From contig CAVQZA010000020.1 of NCBI GenBank assembly GCA_963718355.1, forward strand, positions 62,001 to 126,000: a stretch of DNA of 64,000 bases, given 5' to 3'. A program made the translations under genes and the position numbers. This stretch comes from CAVQZA01 sp963718355 (lineage in GTDB: Bacteria > Actinomycetota > Thermoleophilia > Gaiellales > Gaiellaceae). Positions 25,207 through 32,975 of this stretch are shown here, piece by piece (position 1 is the first letter of the stretch; every line of letters starts with the position of its first letter). The notes below the pieces were generated by a model that worked only from the letters and a program-made list of their open reading frames with translations, had not been told where the DNA came from and did no database searches.

Positions 25207-26150
25207 AGGTCACGGTCGTCGGAGCCGGGATCAACGGCGTCGCCGCGGCCTACGCGCTCGCCTGCGGCGGCGACGAGGTGACGCTCTTCGAGCAGTTCCG
25301 CATCGGGCACACGAACGGGTCGAGCCACGGCGCCTCGCGGATCTTCCGGCTTGCCTACCAGGAGCCCGAGTGGGTGCGGCTCGCCCAGGAGTCGCTGCCC
25401 GCGTGGCGTGCGCTCGAGGCCGACAGCGGCGACGAGCTGCTCGAGCTCAACGGGCTCGTCGAGCTTGCGCCGCCCGGAGTCGAGGGCTCGCGGGCCGCGC
25501 TCGAGGCGTGCGGGGCCCGGTTCGAGGAGATCGCCGAGCCGGGGTTCGAGGGCACCGCGCTCTTCCAGCCGGACGCCGGGATCGTCCGCGCCGACCTCGC
25601 CCGACGCGCGTTCCTCGAAGGCGCGCTCCGCCGAGGCGCGCGGCTCGTGGAGGACACGCACATCGAGCGGCTCGACGACCTCGACGCGGACGTGGTCGTC
25701 GTGACCGCAGGCGCGTGGGCCAGGCGCCTGCTCCCCGACCTGCCCGTGCAGCCGACCCGCGAGACCGTCTGCTACTTCCGCCTCGACGGCGAGCCGCGCA
25801 CGCTGATCGAGCTCGGCACGGCGCGCGGCGCCGGCTTCTACGCGCTCCGTGACCCCGGCGGCGGGATCAAGGCGGGCCTCCATCGCTCCGGCCCTGCGGC
25901 CGATCCCGACGACGAGGGCGAGCCCGACCAGAGCATCGCCGAGCTCCTCTGCGCCTGGGTCGCCGCGCGCTACCCCGGCGTCGACCCGGAGCCGACCGGC
26001 GTCGAGACGTGCTTCTACACGAGCACCGTCGACGAGCGCTTCATCCTCGAGCGGCGCGGCCGGGTCGTCGTCGGCTCTGCCTGCAGCGGCCACGGCTTCA
26101 AGTTCGCGCCGGTGATCGGCGAGCGGCTCGCCGCGCTGGCCCGCGGCTGA
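25203..26150 (+). CDS. FAD-dependent oxidoreductase, monomeric sarcosine oxidase-like
   Basis: Starting GTG, the protein has the Rossmann motif VTVVGAGINGVAAAYALA, GSSHGASRIFRLAY (the monomeric sarcosine oxidase/N-methyltryptophan oxidase signature) and near the C-terminus GSACSGHGFKFAPVIGE, where the cysteine is the covalent FAD site in MSOX. These enzymes oxidise secondary N-methyl amines to release formaldehyde and hydrogen peroxide. At 315 residues it is about 60-70 shorter than typical MSOX, with the loss in the substrate domain, so substrate may differ. It is the last gene of the CDF-FAH-flavoprotein run. Confidence 0.82.
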   Translation: MKVTVVGAGINGVAAAYALACGGDEVTLFEQFRIGHTNGSSHGASRIFRLAYQEPEWVRLAQESLPAWRALEADSGDELLELNGLVELAPPGVEGSRAALEACGARFEEIAEPGFEGTALFQPDAGIVRADLARRAFLEGALRRGARLVEDTHIERLDDLDADVVVVTAGAWARRLLPDLPVQPTRETVCYFRLDGEPRTLIELGTARGAGFYALRDPGGGIKAGLHRSGPAADPDDEGEPDQSIAELLCAWVAARYPGVDPEPTGVETCFYTSTVDERFILERRGRVVVGSACSGHGFKFAPVIGERLAALARG

Positions 26151-26201
26151 TTTGCCGGTCGTACACCCACAGCGCAAAGCCTGCCGATTACAGTTCTGCG
26201 C

Positions 26202-28327
26202 ATGACCGAGACCTTCGAGCCCGCCACGCCTCCGATCCCCACTGCCGACGAGGTCACGAGCCCCGCCTGGATCAACCGTGACGTCAGCTGGCTCGAGTTC
26301 AACCGGCGTGTGCTGCAGGAGGCGCTGGACGAGCGGACGCCGCTCCTCGAACGAGTCAAGTTCCTGGCGATCTTCTCGTCGAACCTCGACGAGTTCTTCA
26401 TGAAGCGGATGGCGCTGGTGAGACCGTCCTCGGACGACTCGAGCCTCGCCGCCGACGAGCGCCGCGACGAGCTGCTGCGGTTGCGCACGATCGTCGTCTC
26501 GATGCTCGCCGAGCAGGCAGCCTGTTACAACGACGTGATCCGTCCGCAGCTCGCGGCGCACGGGATCCACCTCGTCGGCTGGGACGAGCTGAGCGACGCG
26601 CAGCGAGACAGAGGTGTCGACGGTCTTCGATGCCGAGATCTCGCCGGTGCTGACCCCGCTCAGCCTCGATGCCTCGCATCCGTTCCCGTTCGTCTCGAAC
26701 CTCTCGACGTCCTGGGCCTTCCAGCTCGTGGATCCGGTGACGGGCGAGTCGTTGCTCGTGCGCGTCAAGGTGCCGAGGGAGCTGCCGCAGTGGCTGCGGG
26801 TTCGCACCGGCTCGAGCTCGACGGAGCGCGTCTTCGTCGGCCTCGCCAAGGTGATCGCCGCGAACGCCGAGAAGCTCTTCCCCGGGATGGCGATCGAGAC
26901 GGCGAGCCTGTTCAGGGTCTGCCGCGACGCGGAGGTCGAGCTCGACGACGAGGAGGGCATCAGCAAGCGCGCGCTGGTCGAGCGCGAGGTCCAGCAGCGG
27001 CGCTTCGAGCCCGTGGTCCGCCTCGAGGTGCAGCCGAACGCCGACCAGCACATGATCGCCGAGCTCAAGGATCGTTCGCGACTGACGCGTGAGGACGTCT
27101 ACGAGATGCCCGCGCTGCTCGACTACACGACGCTGTTCGAGATCGCCGGACTGGACGTCGCCGCGGCTGCGCGACTCGCCGTGGACCCCGCTACCGCCGA
27201 TCGGGCTCGAGACCGCCGAGACCGACATCTTCGCCGCGATCCGCGCCGGCGACATCATGCTCCACCAGCCGTACGACAGCTTCTACGCTGGGGTCGAGCG
27301 GTTCATCCGCGAGGCGGCGGACGATCCGCTGACCGTCTCGATCAAGATGACCGTCTACCGCGTGGGCGACGACACGCCGTTCGTGCAGTCGCTGATCCGC
27401 GCCGCCGAGGCGGGCAAGCAGGTCGCCTGCGTGATCGAGCTGAACGCCCGCTTCGACGAGGCTCGCAACCTGCACTGGTCGCGCGAGCTCGAGAAGGCGG
27501 GCGCCCACGTGATGTTCGGCGTGACCGGGCTGAAGACGCACAGCAAGGCGGCGCTCGTCGTTCGCAAGGAGGACGGCGGCATGCGCTGCTACGCGCACAT
27601 CGCCACCGGCAACTACCACACGCGGACGGCCCGGCTCTACGAGGACGTCGGCCTGCTCACCGCCGAATCCGCGGGTCACGAGCGACGTCGTCAACCTCTT
27701 CCATTTCCTGACCGGCCGCTCGCGCACGCCGTCGTTCCCGACGCTGCTCGTCGCCCCGATGCACATGCGCGAGCGGTTCGTGCGATCTGATCGAGCGCGA
27801 GATCGAGAACCACGAGGCGGGGCGTCCGGCACGGATCGTCTGCAAGATGAACCAGCTCGAGGACGTGGAGATGTGCGTGCTGCTTGCGCCGCGCCTCGCA
27901 GGCCGGGGTGCCGATCGACCTGATCGTCCGCGGCCTCTGCTGCCTCGCACCGGGCGTGCCCGGCCTGACCGAGAACATCCGCATCCGCTCGATCGTCGGT
28001 CGCTTTCTCGAGCACTCGCGAATCTTCCACTTCGCCGCGCGGCTCCGACGATCCGCTCGAGGGGGAGTTCCTGATCGGCTCGGCCGACTGGATGCATCGG
28101 AACCTCTCGGAGCGCGTCGAGGCCGCGGTGCCGATCGTCGAGCCGGCGGCTCCGCACGCGGCTCTGGGAGATCCTCGAGATCTGCCTGACCGACCGCCGC
28201 AACGCCTGGCAGCTGCAGCCCGGACGGCAGCTACGTCCAGCTCGTCCCGGACGAGGTAGGGGGAATCGGCAGCGAAGGGACGCACGAGACGATGATGCGG
28301 CTCGCCCGCGCGCGGCACGGCCTCTGA
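26202..28327 (+). pseudogene. ppk: Polyphosphate kinase broken by eight +1 frame shifts
   Basis: The 705-residue ppk1 product is readable end to end, but only by changing frame eight times, each time by an extra base: near 26607, 27164, 27667, 27781, 27884, 28039, 28148 and 28220. Length supports this: 2126 bp minus 8 is 706 codons. The start ATG at 26202 has TACAGT 7 nt upstream. All expected parts remain: WINRDVSWLEFNRRVLQEA, LTPLSLDASHPFPFVSN, the catalytic-histidine block GLKTHSKAALVVRKE, CCLAPGVPGL and the MHRNLSERVEAAV block. PPK1 makes polyphosphate from ATP. All breaks having the same sign argues against ordinary pseudogene decay; systematic sequence error or an unusual decoding mechanism are the other readings. 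Confidence 0.85.
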
Positions 28328-28332
28328 GCTAG

Positions 28333-28743
28333 CTAGGCGATTGCGTTCAGCAGCAGCGCGAGCGCCGCGACCGCGCCCGCGACCATTACGAGGCTCACGG
28401 CGACGAAGCCGGCTGCGGCGAGCCGGAGCGGGTGCGGTGTGCGCCGCCAGGCGAAGCCGACGACGGTTCGCCGGTCGAGCAGCACGCGGCCGGGCCAGAT
28501 CTTCGCGACGATCCAGCCGAGCAGCGTCGCGTCGAACCTCGCACGCTCGGCGGCGCGGACGCGCTCCTGCCAGGACGCGACCATCGCGTCGGCCTCGCGT
28601 CGCGCCGAGCGCTTGTAGAGCGGCAGCGACTGCCTGCGGCGGCGCCAGTACTCGAGCGAGCGGCGCGCCTCTTCGAGCGGCGGCGGGGCGAGCATCTGCT
28701 CCACGAGGACGAGATCGGGGTCGTATGGGGCGCGCATCGCCAC
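28333..28743 (-). CDS. Small protein with C-terminal membrane helix, unknown
   Basis: A 136-residue protein: an N-terminal charged helical part (YDPDLVLVEQMLAPPPLEEA, then WRRRRQSLPLYKRSARREAD) and two hydrophobic segments at the end (LRLAAAGFVAVSLVMVAGAV and ALALLLNAIA). It is probably tail-anchored. No family recognised. The start is GTG at 28743, with TAGACT on the minus strand (28755-28750) 6 nt upstream; an ATG two codons later is an alternative. It is divergent from the HAD phosphatase gene, and its 3' end lies next to ppk. Confidence 0.6.
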   Translation of the reverse strand: MAMRAPYDPDLVLVEQMLAPPPLEEARRSLEYWRRRRQSLPLYKRSARREADAMVASWQERVRAAERARFDATLLGWIVAKIWPGRVLLDRRTVVGFAWRRTPHPLRLAAAGFVAVSLVMVAGAVAALALLLNAIA

Positions 28744-28749
28744 GCGCCA

Positions 28750-28759
28750 AGTCTAGCCT
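28750..28759. promoter_or_regulatory. Interleaved divergent -10 elements
   Basis: AGTCTAGCCT contains TAGACT on the minus strand (6 nt before GTG 28743) and TAGCCT on the plus strand (8 nt before ATG 28768), sharing the central TA. This matches the arrangement at 13815-13824. Confidence 0.45.
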
Positions 28760-28767
28760 TGGTCCGG

Positions 28768-29361
28768 ATGCGCGTTGTGCTCGACTGGGACGGCACTGTG
28801 ACCGAGCGGGACACGCTCGACCTAGTGCTGCGCGAATTCGGAGACCCCGAGATCTACGAGCGCGTCGAACAGGATCTCGGGCGGCGGCTCTCCCTGCACG
28901 AGGTGATCGCGCTCGAGTTCGAGACGGTCGCCGCGCCGCTCGCGGACGTTCAGGCCTGGCTCGTGGAGAACGTGCGCGTGCGGCCCGGCTTCCGTGAGCT
29001 CGTCGAGAGCCGCTGGCCGCTCGTCGTGTCGGCCGGCTTCCACGAGCTGATCGAGCCGGTGCTCAAGCGCGAGGGCGTCGAGGTCGAGCTCGTCGCGAAC
29101 CGGGTCGAGCCCGGGCCCGGCGGCTGGCGCGTCGTCTTCCGCGACGCCGAGCCGTGCCCGGTCTGCGGCGAGCCGTGCAAGCGCGCTGCGCTCCCCGCGG
29201 GCCCGATCGTCTTCGCCGGCGACGGCTACTCGGATCGTTGCGCTGCGCTCGCCGCCGACCGCGTCTTCGCGACCGGTTCGCTTGCCCGCTACCTCGAGGA
29301 TTGCGGTGCTCCGTTCGAGCCGCTGACGGACTTCCACGACCTGGAACATCGTCTTACGTAG
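28768..29361 (+). CDS. HAD-family phosphatase, phosphoserine phosphatase-like
   Basis: The 197-residue protein opens MRVVLDWDGTVTERDTLDLV (HAD motif I DxDGT) and has VVSAGFHELIEPVLKREG (motif II serine) and a motif IV-like FAGDGYSDRCAALAADRVFA (GDxxxD pattern). The layout is HAD subfamily IB, which includes phosphoserine phosphatase, MtnX-type and other small-molecule phosphatases. The substrate is not certain. A Cys-rich loop (CPVCGEPCK) between motifs II and III looks like a small metal-binding insert, unusual for the family. The ATG start has TAGCCT 8 nt upstream. The gene ends inside the first of a set of direct repeats upstream of the next gene. Confidence 0.78.
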   Translation: MRVVLDWDGTVTERDTLDLVLREFGDPEIYERVEQDLGRRLSLHEVIALEFETVAAPLADVQAWLVENVRVRPGFRELVESRWPLVVSAGFHELIEPVLKREGVEVELVANRVEPGPGGWRVVFRDAEPCPVCGEPCKRAALPAGPIVFAGDGYSDRCAALAADRVFATGSLARYLEDCGAPFEPLTDFHDLEHRLT

Positions 29362-29391
29362 CTCTTACGTCCGGCAGGGGATCGGCTTACG
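29353..29391 (+). repeat. CTTACG direct repeats at 11-bp phasing
   Basis: CTTACG occurs at 29353, 29364 and 29386, i.e. exactly 11, 22 bp apart, with the fourth register (29375) replaced by CAGGGG. The last copy lies just before a -10-like GATAAC at 29398. Direct repeats one helical turn apart are how OmpR/PhoB-type response regulators bind, so this may be their site upstream of the secreted protein at 29443. Confidence 0.45.
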
Positions 29392-29442
29392 AAACGGGAT
29401 AACAGTGCGACCGCAAATCCACCCCCCGAAAGGACCCCTCCC

Positions 29443-29859
29443 GTGTTCAAGAAGTCTTTCATCGTCGTCGCCGCGGTCGCCGCGATGGCACTCCCGGCGG
29501 CCGCGTTCGGCGACGGCGGCACCCCGGCTCCGGATCCCGGCGCGAAGGTCGCGGCGGCCCAGAGCAAGCTCGAGGCCCTCAAGGCCAAGTGCGATGCACA
29601 CCCGAAGGCTGCTGACCGGTGCGCTAAGGTCGCGGCGGCCGTGCTCAACCGGCTGAACAAGATCTCCGCCCGGATCGACACGGTCGAGGGCAAGATCAAT
29701 ACGGCCTGCTCGGTGGCCACCCCGCCCGCGAAGTGCTCGCAGGCGCCCGCTCTCCTCGCCAGGCTCGACGCGGCGAAGCAGGCCATCTCCCAGCTCGAGG
29801 CCTGGGTGCAGGCGAACTTCAGTGCCTCGGCTCTGCCGGCAGCGCCGGCTCCTCAGTAG
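29443..29859 (+). CDS. Secreted alanine-rich protein
   Basis: The 138-residue protein has a signal peptide (MFKKSFIVVAAVAAMALPAA, cleavage near AAAFG) and an alanine-rich helical mature part with several cysteines (KCDAHPKAADRCAK, TACSVATPPAKCSQ) that could form disulfides outside the cell. No family recognised. The start is GTG at 29443 with AAAGGA upstream. Unlike most genes here it has a real leader: -10-like GATAAC at 29398-29403 and phased direct repeats before it, so regulation by an activator is plausible. An inverted repeat downstream could end its transcript. Confidence 0.7.
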   Translation: MFKKSFIVVAAVAAMALPAAAFGDGGTPAPDPGAKVAAAQSKLEALKAKCDAHPKAADRCAKVAAAVLNRLNKISARIDTVEGKINTACSVATPPAKCSQAPALLARLDAAKQAISQLEAWVQANFSASALPAAPAPQ

Positions 29860-29873
29860 GCGAATGCCGCCCG

Positions 29874-29916
29874 GGAGCGGCACGCCGTCCGCGCTAGCGT
29901 GACGGCGTGCCGCTCC
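29874..29916. promoter_or_regulatory. 16-bp perfect dyad enclosing the alkA-like start
   Basis: GGAGCGGCACGCCGTC (29874-29889) is exactly repeated inverted at 29901-29916, with an 11-nt spacer that holds TAGCGT (29895-29900). The GTG start at 29907 lies in the right arm. It could be an operator around a leaderless promoter, a start-sequestering hairpin, or the terminator of the upstream gene. Confidence 0.6.
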
Positions 29917-30707
29917 TTCGCCTACCCGAGCCGTACAGCTTCGAGCTCTCCACCGCGCGCTTCCGCGCCTACGGGAGCGACAGGGCGAATTACTGGCACG
30001 ACGGCGCCCTGTACCGCGTCGTCGGCGGGCAGGAGGTGCGGCTCGAGGCGGCACCGGGCGGAGTTCTCGCCGAGCCCGTCGCAGGCCCCGAGATCGAGCA
30101 TCTGCTCGGGATGCAGTGGGATCTCGCCGGGTTTACGGAATTCACGTCTTCCGACCCGATTCTCGCCGACGCGGCACGGCGCTTCGCCGGCTTTCGGCCA
30201 CCGCTCGTCCCCGACCCGTTCGAGGCGCTCGTCACCTCGATCACGGCGCAGCAGGTCTCGCTCCACTCGGCCTTCGCGATCCGCAGTCGCCTGATCGAGG
30301 CGTACGGGAAACGCGCCGGTCACGGGATTGCGTTCCCGACCGAGGAGCGGATCGCACAGGTCTCCGGGGACGAGCTCTTCGCCCTCGGCTTCTCGCACCG
30401 CAAGGCGGAGTACGTGGTCGGGCTCGCACAGGCGGAGCTCGACTACGCGGCGCTCGCCGAGCTGCCGGACGACGAGGTGAAGGCGCGGCTCACCGCGGTT
30501 CGCGGCCTCGGCGAGTGGACGGCCGACTGGTACCTCGCGCGCCACCTCGGGCGCCCGCACGCGTGGCCGGACGGCGACCTCGGCGTGCGCAAGGCAGTCT
30601 CCGACCTCTACGCTGTCGCGGGCGATACGCGCGAGTTCGCCCGCCGCTTCGCCCCGTTCGAGAACCTCGCCTGCCAGTACTTGCTGATCCTGCACCGAAC
30701 GCCATGA
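29907..30707 (+). CDS. DNA-3-methyladenine glycosylase II (AlkA-like HhH-GPD)
   Basis: The 266-residue protein has an N-terminal beta-rich region, then the HhH-GPD core: FEALVTSITAQQVSLHSAF, LTAVRGLGEWTADWYLARHL (helix-hairpin-helix) and AWPDGDLGVRKAVSDL, where the aspartate is the expected catalytic residue. AlkA-type enzymes remove alkylated bases from DNA at the start of base-excision repair. It starts at GTG inside the right arm of a 16-bp dyad, with TAGCGT 6 nt upstream. The next gene overlaps its stop (ATGA), so the alkylation repair gene is coupled to a GNAT protein. Confidence 0.87.
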   Translation: MPLLRLPEPYSFELSTARFRAYGSDRANYWHDGALYRVVGGQEVRLEAAPGGVLAEPVAGPEIEHLLGMQWDLAGFTEFTSSDPILADAARRFAGFRPPLVPDPFEALVTSITAQQVSLHSAFAIRSRLIEAYGKRAGHGIAFPTEERIAQVSGDELFALGFSHRKAEYVVGLAQAELDYAALAELPDDEVKARLTAVRGLGEWTADWYLARHLGRPHAWPDGDLGVRKAVSDLYAVAGDTREFARRFAPFENLACQYLLILHRTP

Positions 30708-31624
30708 CAGTCCGCAAAGCCGACAAAGCCGACCTCGACGTCCTGCACGAGCTGTGGGACGCGTTCCAGGCCGAGGTGCCCGAAGAGGAGCACTACCGCG
30801 AGACCTGGGCCGAGGCGCTGCCCGACGTCGAGCGCTACCTCGCCGAGGACGTCGCGCTCGTCGCCGTGGAAGACGACAACGTGATCGGCTTCGCCCTCGC
30901 GAAGCCCGAGAACGAGCGCGTCGGCTATCTCAGCGACGTCTTCGTGCTTCCCGACTTCCGCCGCCGCGGCGTTGCGCGCGAGCTGATGGCAGCCGCTGCC
31001 GCGGCGCTCGGCACCGAGCTGCTCTCGCTCACGGTCGGCGTCGACAACGAGGAGGCGCGGACGGCGTATCGCCGGCTCGGCTTCCGCGACGAGTCGATCC
31101 ACCTGATCGTCGAGGCCGAGCGGCTCGCAGCGGCGCGGAAGGAGCCCTCGCGCGGCACCGTCTATGTGCAGACCGACGACGAGGCGGCCGTCGAGAAGGC
31201 CGCGGCCGGCTTCCTCCGCCGGGCCGCCACCACCGTGTCGCCACCGCTCAACGGCTGGGTTGCCGTCGACGACGAGGCCTGCGACGGCGACAGCGACCTC
31301 CAGGGCCGCCTCGCGCGCGAGCTCTCGTATCGCCTCGGCGTCGTGCTCGTCCTCCGGCTCGAGGAGAGCCAGGTCGTCCGGCTGATCACGCTCGACGAGG
31401 GGCGCATCGTCGACGAGTACCTCTCCGTGCCCGAGTTCTGGGGCCCGCTGCCGCCCGGCGACGTGATCGCGATGGGGATCAACCCGACCGTCGTCTCGCG
31501 CCTCACCGGTGCCGACGCGGCTCAGTTGAGAGCGATCGCCCGCACCGCCGACTCACCCGCCGACCTCCCGCCGGCCGCCGAGCTCTTCGCGGAGCTGGCG
31601 GCGACGCTGAAGGTGACCGCGTGA
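30704..31624 (+). CDS. GNAT acetyltransferase with extra C-terminal domain
   Basis: The N-terminal ~145 residues are a GNAT domain: FALAKPENERVGYLSDVFVL followed by PDFRRRGVARELMAAAAAAL (acetyl-CoA pyrophosphate loop R-R-x-G-x-A) and ARTAYRRLGFRDES. A second domain of about 150 residues (RGTVYVQTDDEAAVEKAAAG to ATLKVTA) has no family I recognise; it reads as alternating strands and helices. The acceptor is unknown. The ATG at 30704 overlaps the AlkA stop, and the stop overlaps the GST start, giving a four-gene coupled run. Confidence 0.78.
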   Translation: MTVRKADKADLDVLHELWDAFQAEVPEEEHYRETWAEALPDVERYLAEDVALVAVEDDNVIGFALAKPENERVGYLSDVFVLPDFRRRGVARELMAAAAAALGTELLSLTVGVDNEEARTAYRRLGFRDESIHLIVEAERLAAARKEPSRGTVYVQTDDEAAVEKAAAGFLRRAATTVSPPLNGWVAVDDEACDGDSDLQGRLARELSYRLGVVLVLRLEESQVVRLITLDEGRIVDEYLSVPEFWGPLPPGDVIAMGINPTVVSRLTGADAAQLRAIARTADSPADLPPAAELFAELAATLKVTA

Positions 31625-32196
31625 TCCTCTACGACGCAGCCCGCTGCCCGTACTGCGCGCGCGCCCGCATCGCGCTCGCAGAGAAGGGCGTCGCGTACGA
31701 GCCGGTCGAGATCGACCTGTCCGACCGGCCCGCCTGGCTGTACGAGAAGAATCCGCGCGGCAAGGTGCCTGTGATCGAGGAGGACGACTTCATCCTGCCG
31801 GAGTCCTCCGTGATCATGGAGTACCTCGAGGAGCGCTTCCCGGAACCGGCCCTGCTGCCCGACGATCCGGCCGACCGCGCCGCCGCCCGGCTCTGGATCT
31901 TCGACTTCGACCGGCGGCTCGGCGACGACTACTACGCCGCCCGCCGCGGCGCCGACGGAGCGGCCGAGACCCTGACAGCCCGGTTCGCGGCGCTCGACAT
32001 GTGGCTCGACGGGCACCGCTTCCTCGCGGGCCACGAGTACAGCCTCGCCGACATCGCCTACGTGCCCTGGATCCTGCGCGCGCAGCAGCTGCTCGGCATC
32101 GACCTCGCTCCGTTCGAGGCGCTCTCGCGCTGGCTGGCGGAGCTCGTCGAGCGTCCCGCCGTGGCCGCCGAGCTCGGCCTCGTCGCGGCGCTGTGA
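31621..32196 (+). CDS. Glutathione S-transferase-like protein
   Basis: The 191-residue protein has a thioredoxin-like N-terminus with the CPYC motif (YDAARCPYCARARIAL), KVPVIEEDDFILPESSVIMEYLEERF (the glutathione-site PESxxI pattern) and an all-helical C-terminus. The CPYC active site is closer to glutaredoxin-like/omega GSTs, which act as thiol transferases or reductases rather than classical conjugating GSTs. Because most actinobacteria lack glutathione, a different thiol partner is possible. The GTG start overlaps the GNAT stop; the stop overlaps the next GTG. Confidence 0.82.
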   Translation: MILYDAARCPYCARARIALAEKGVAYEPVEIDLSDRPAWLYEKNPRGKVPVIEEDDFILPESSVIMEYLEERFPEPALLPDDPADRAAARLWIFDFDRRLGDDYYAARRGADGAAETLTARFAALDMWLDGHRFLAGHEYSLADIAYVPWILRAQQLLGIDLAPFEALSRWLAELVERPAVAAELGLVAAL

Positions 32197-32975
32197 AGCC
32201 CGTCGTCGATGCGGGCTGGCTCGCGGGTGAGCTCGGAGCCGGCGATCTGTTCATCGGCGACGTGCGCGGCCCGAACGCCCACGCACGCGGTCACATCCCC
32301 GGCTCGAAGCCGCTCGTCCTCGGCTCGCCGCCGCCCTCGTCCGACCCGGCGACGGTCGAGGAGCTCGCGTCCGAGGTGGGGCTCCGCCTGCGACGCCACG
32401 GCGTCACCGGCGAGGAGCGGCTCGTCCTCTACGACCGCGGCGACGGCGTTGGCGCGATGCCGTCGGCGCAGCTCGCCGAGCTCGCGGGCCATCCGCGGGT
32501 CGCGGTACTGCTCGGCGGCTTCGCCGGCTGGACCGGCGCCGTCGAGACGGGACAGGTCGAGCTCGACAAGGTTCGCGTCGACTTCACGCCGAACCTCGCC
32601 GCGTTGCCGACCCGCGACGAGCTGCTCGCGCGGCTCCAGGATCCGGAGCTGACGATCCTCGACGTGCGCCGGCCCGAGGAGTACTCCGGCCGCGCCGGAT
32701 CGGCGTGCGACCCGCGCCAGGGCCGGATCCCCGGGGCGCGCCACCTCGAGTACGAGCGGCTCTACGGCGACGACGGGCTGCCGCTCGCGCCGGAGACGAT
32801 CCGCGAGCTCGTCGCGCTGCCCGAGGGCGCGGAGGTCGTGGCCTACTGCCACTCGGGCTCGCGCTCGGCGTTCGCCACGCTCGCACTCCGCTCGGCGGGC
32901 TACGAGGCGCGGAACTACGCGGGCTCGTGGCACGAGTGGTCGCGCCACCCCGAGCTTCCGCTCGAGACGGGCTAG
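32193..32975 (+). CDS. Rhodanese-type sulfurtransferase
   Basis: The 260-residue protein contains two rhodanese domains. The first starts with VDAGWLAGELGAGDLFIGDV and seems inactive; the second has ILDVRRPEEYSG and the active-site loop VVAYCHSGSRSAFATLALR with the persulfide cysteine. It matches 3-mercaptopyruvate or thiosulfate:cyanide sulfurtransferases. The GTG start overlaps the GST stop by 4 bp, so it is in the AlkA-GNAT-GST run. The gene is convergent with the amidotransferase, whose last codon overlaps its end by 4 bp. Confidence 0.85.
   Translation: MKPVVDAGWLAGELGAGDLFIGDVRGPNAHARGHIPGSKPLVLGSPPPSSDPATVEELASEVGLRLRRHGVTGEERLVLYDRGDGVGAMPSAQLAELAGHPRVAVLLGGFAGWTGAVETGQVELDKVRVDFTPNLAALPTRDELLARLQDPELTILDVRRPEEYSGRAGSACDPRQGRIPGARHLEYERLYGDDGLPLAPETIRELVALPEGAEVVAYCHSGSRSAFATLALRSAGYEARNYAGSWHEWSRHPELPLETG

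Noticed and set aside
26202..28327. Programmed +1 frameshifting as the accepted explanation of ppk
   Set aside because: No shared slippery motif is visible at the eight sites (two contain GCGGCT, a common word elsewhere in intact genes), and eight events in one message would give almost no product.
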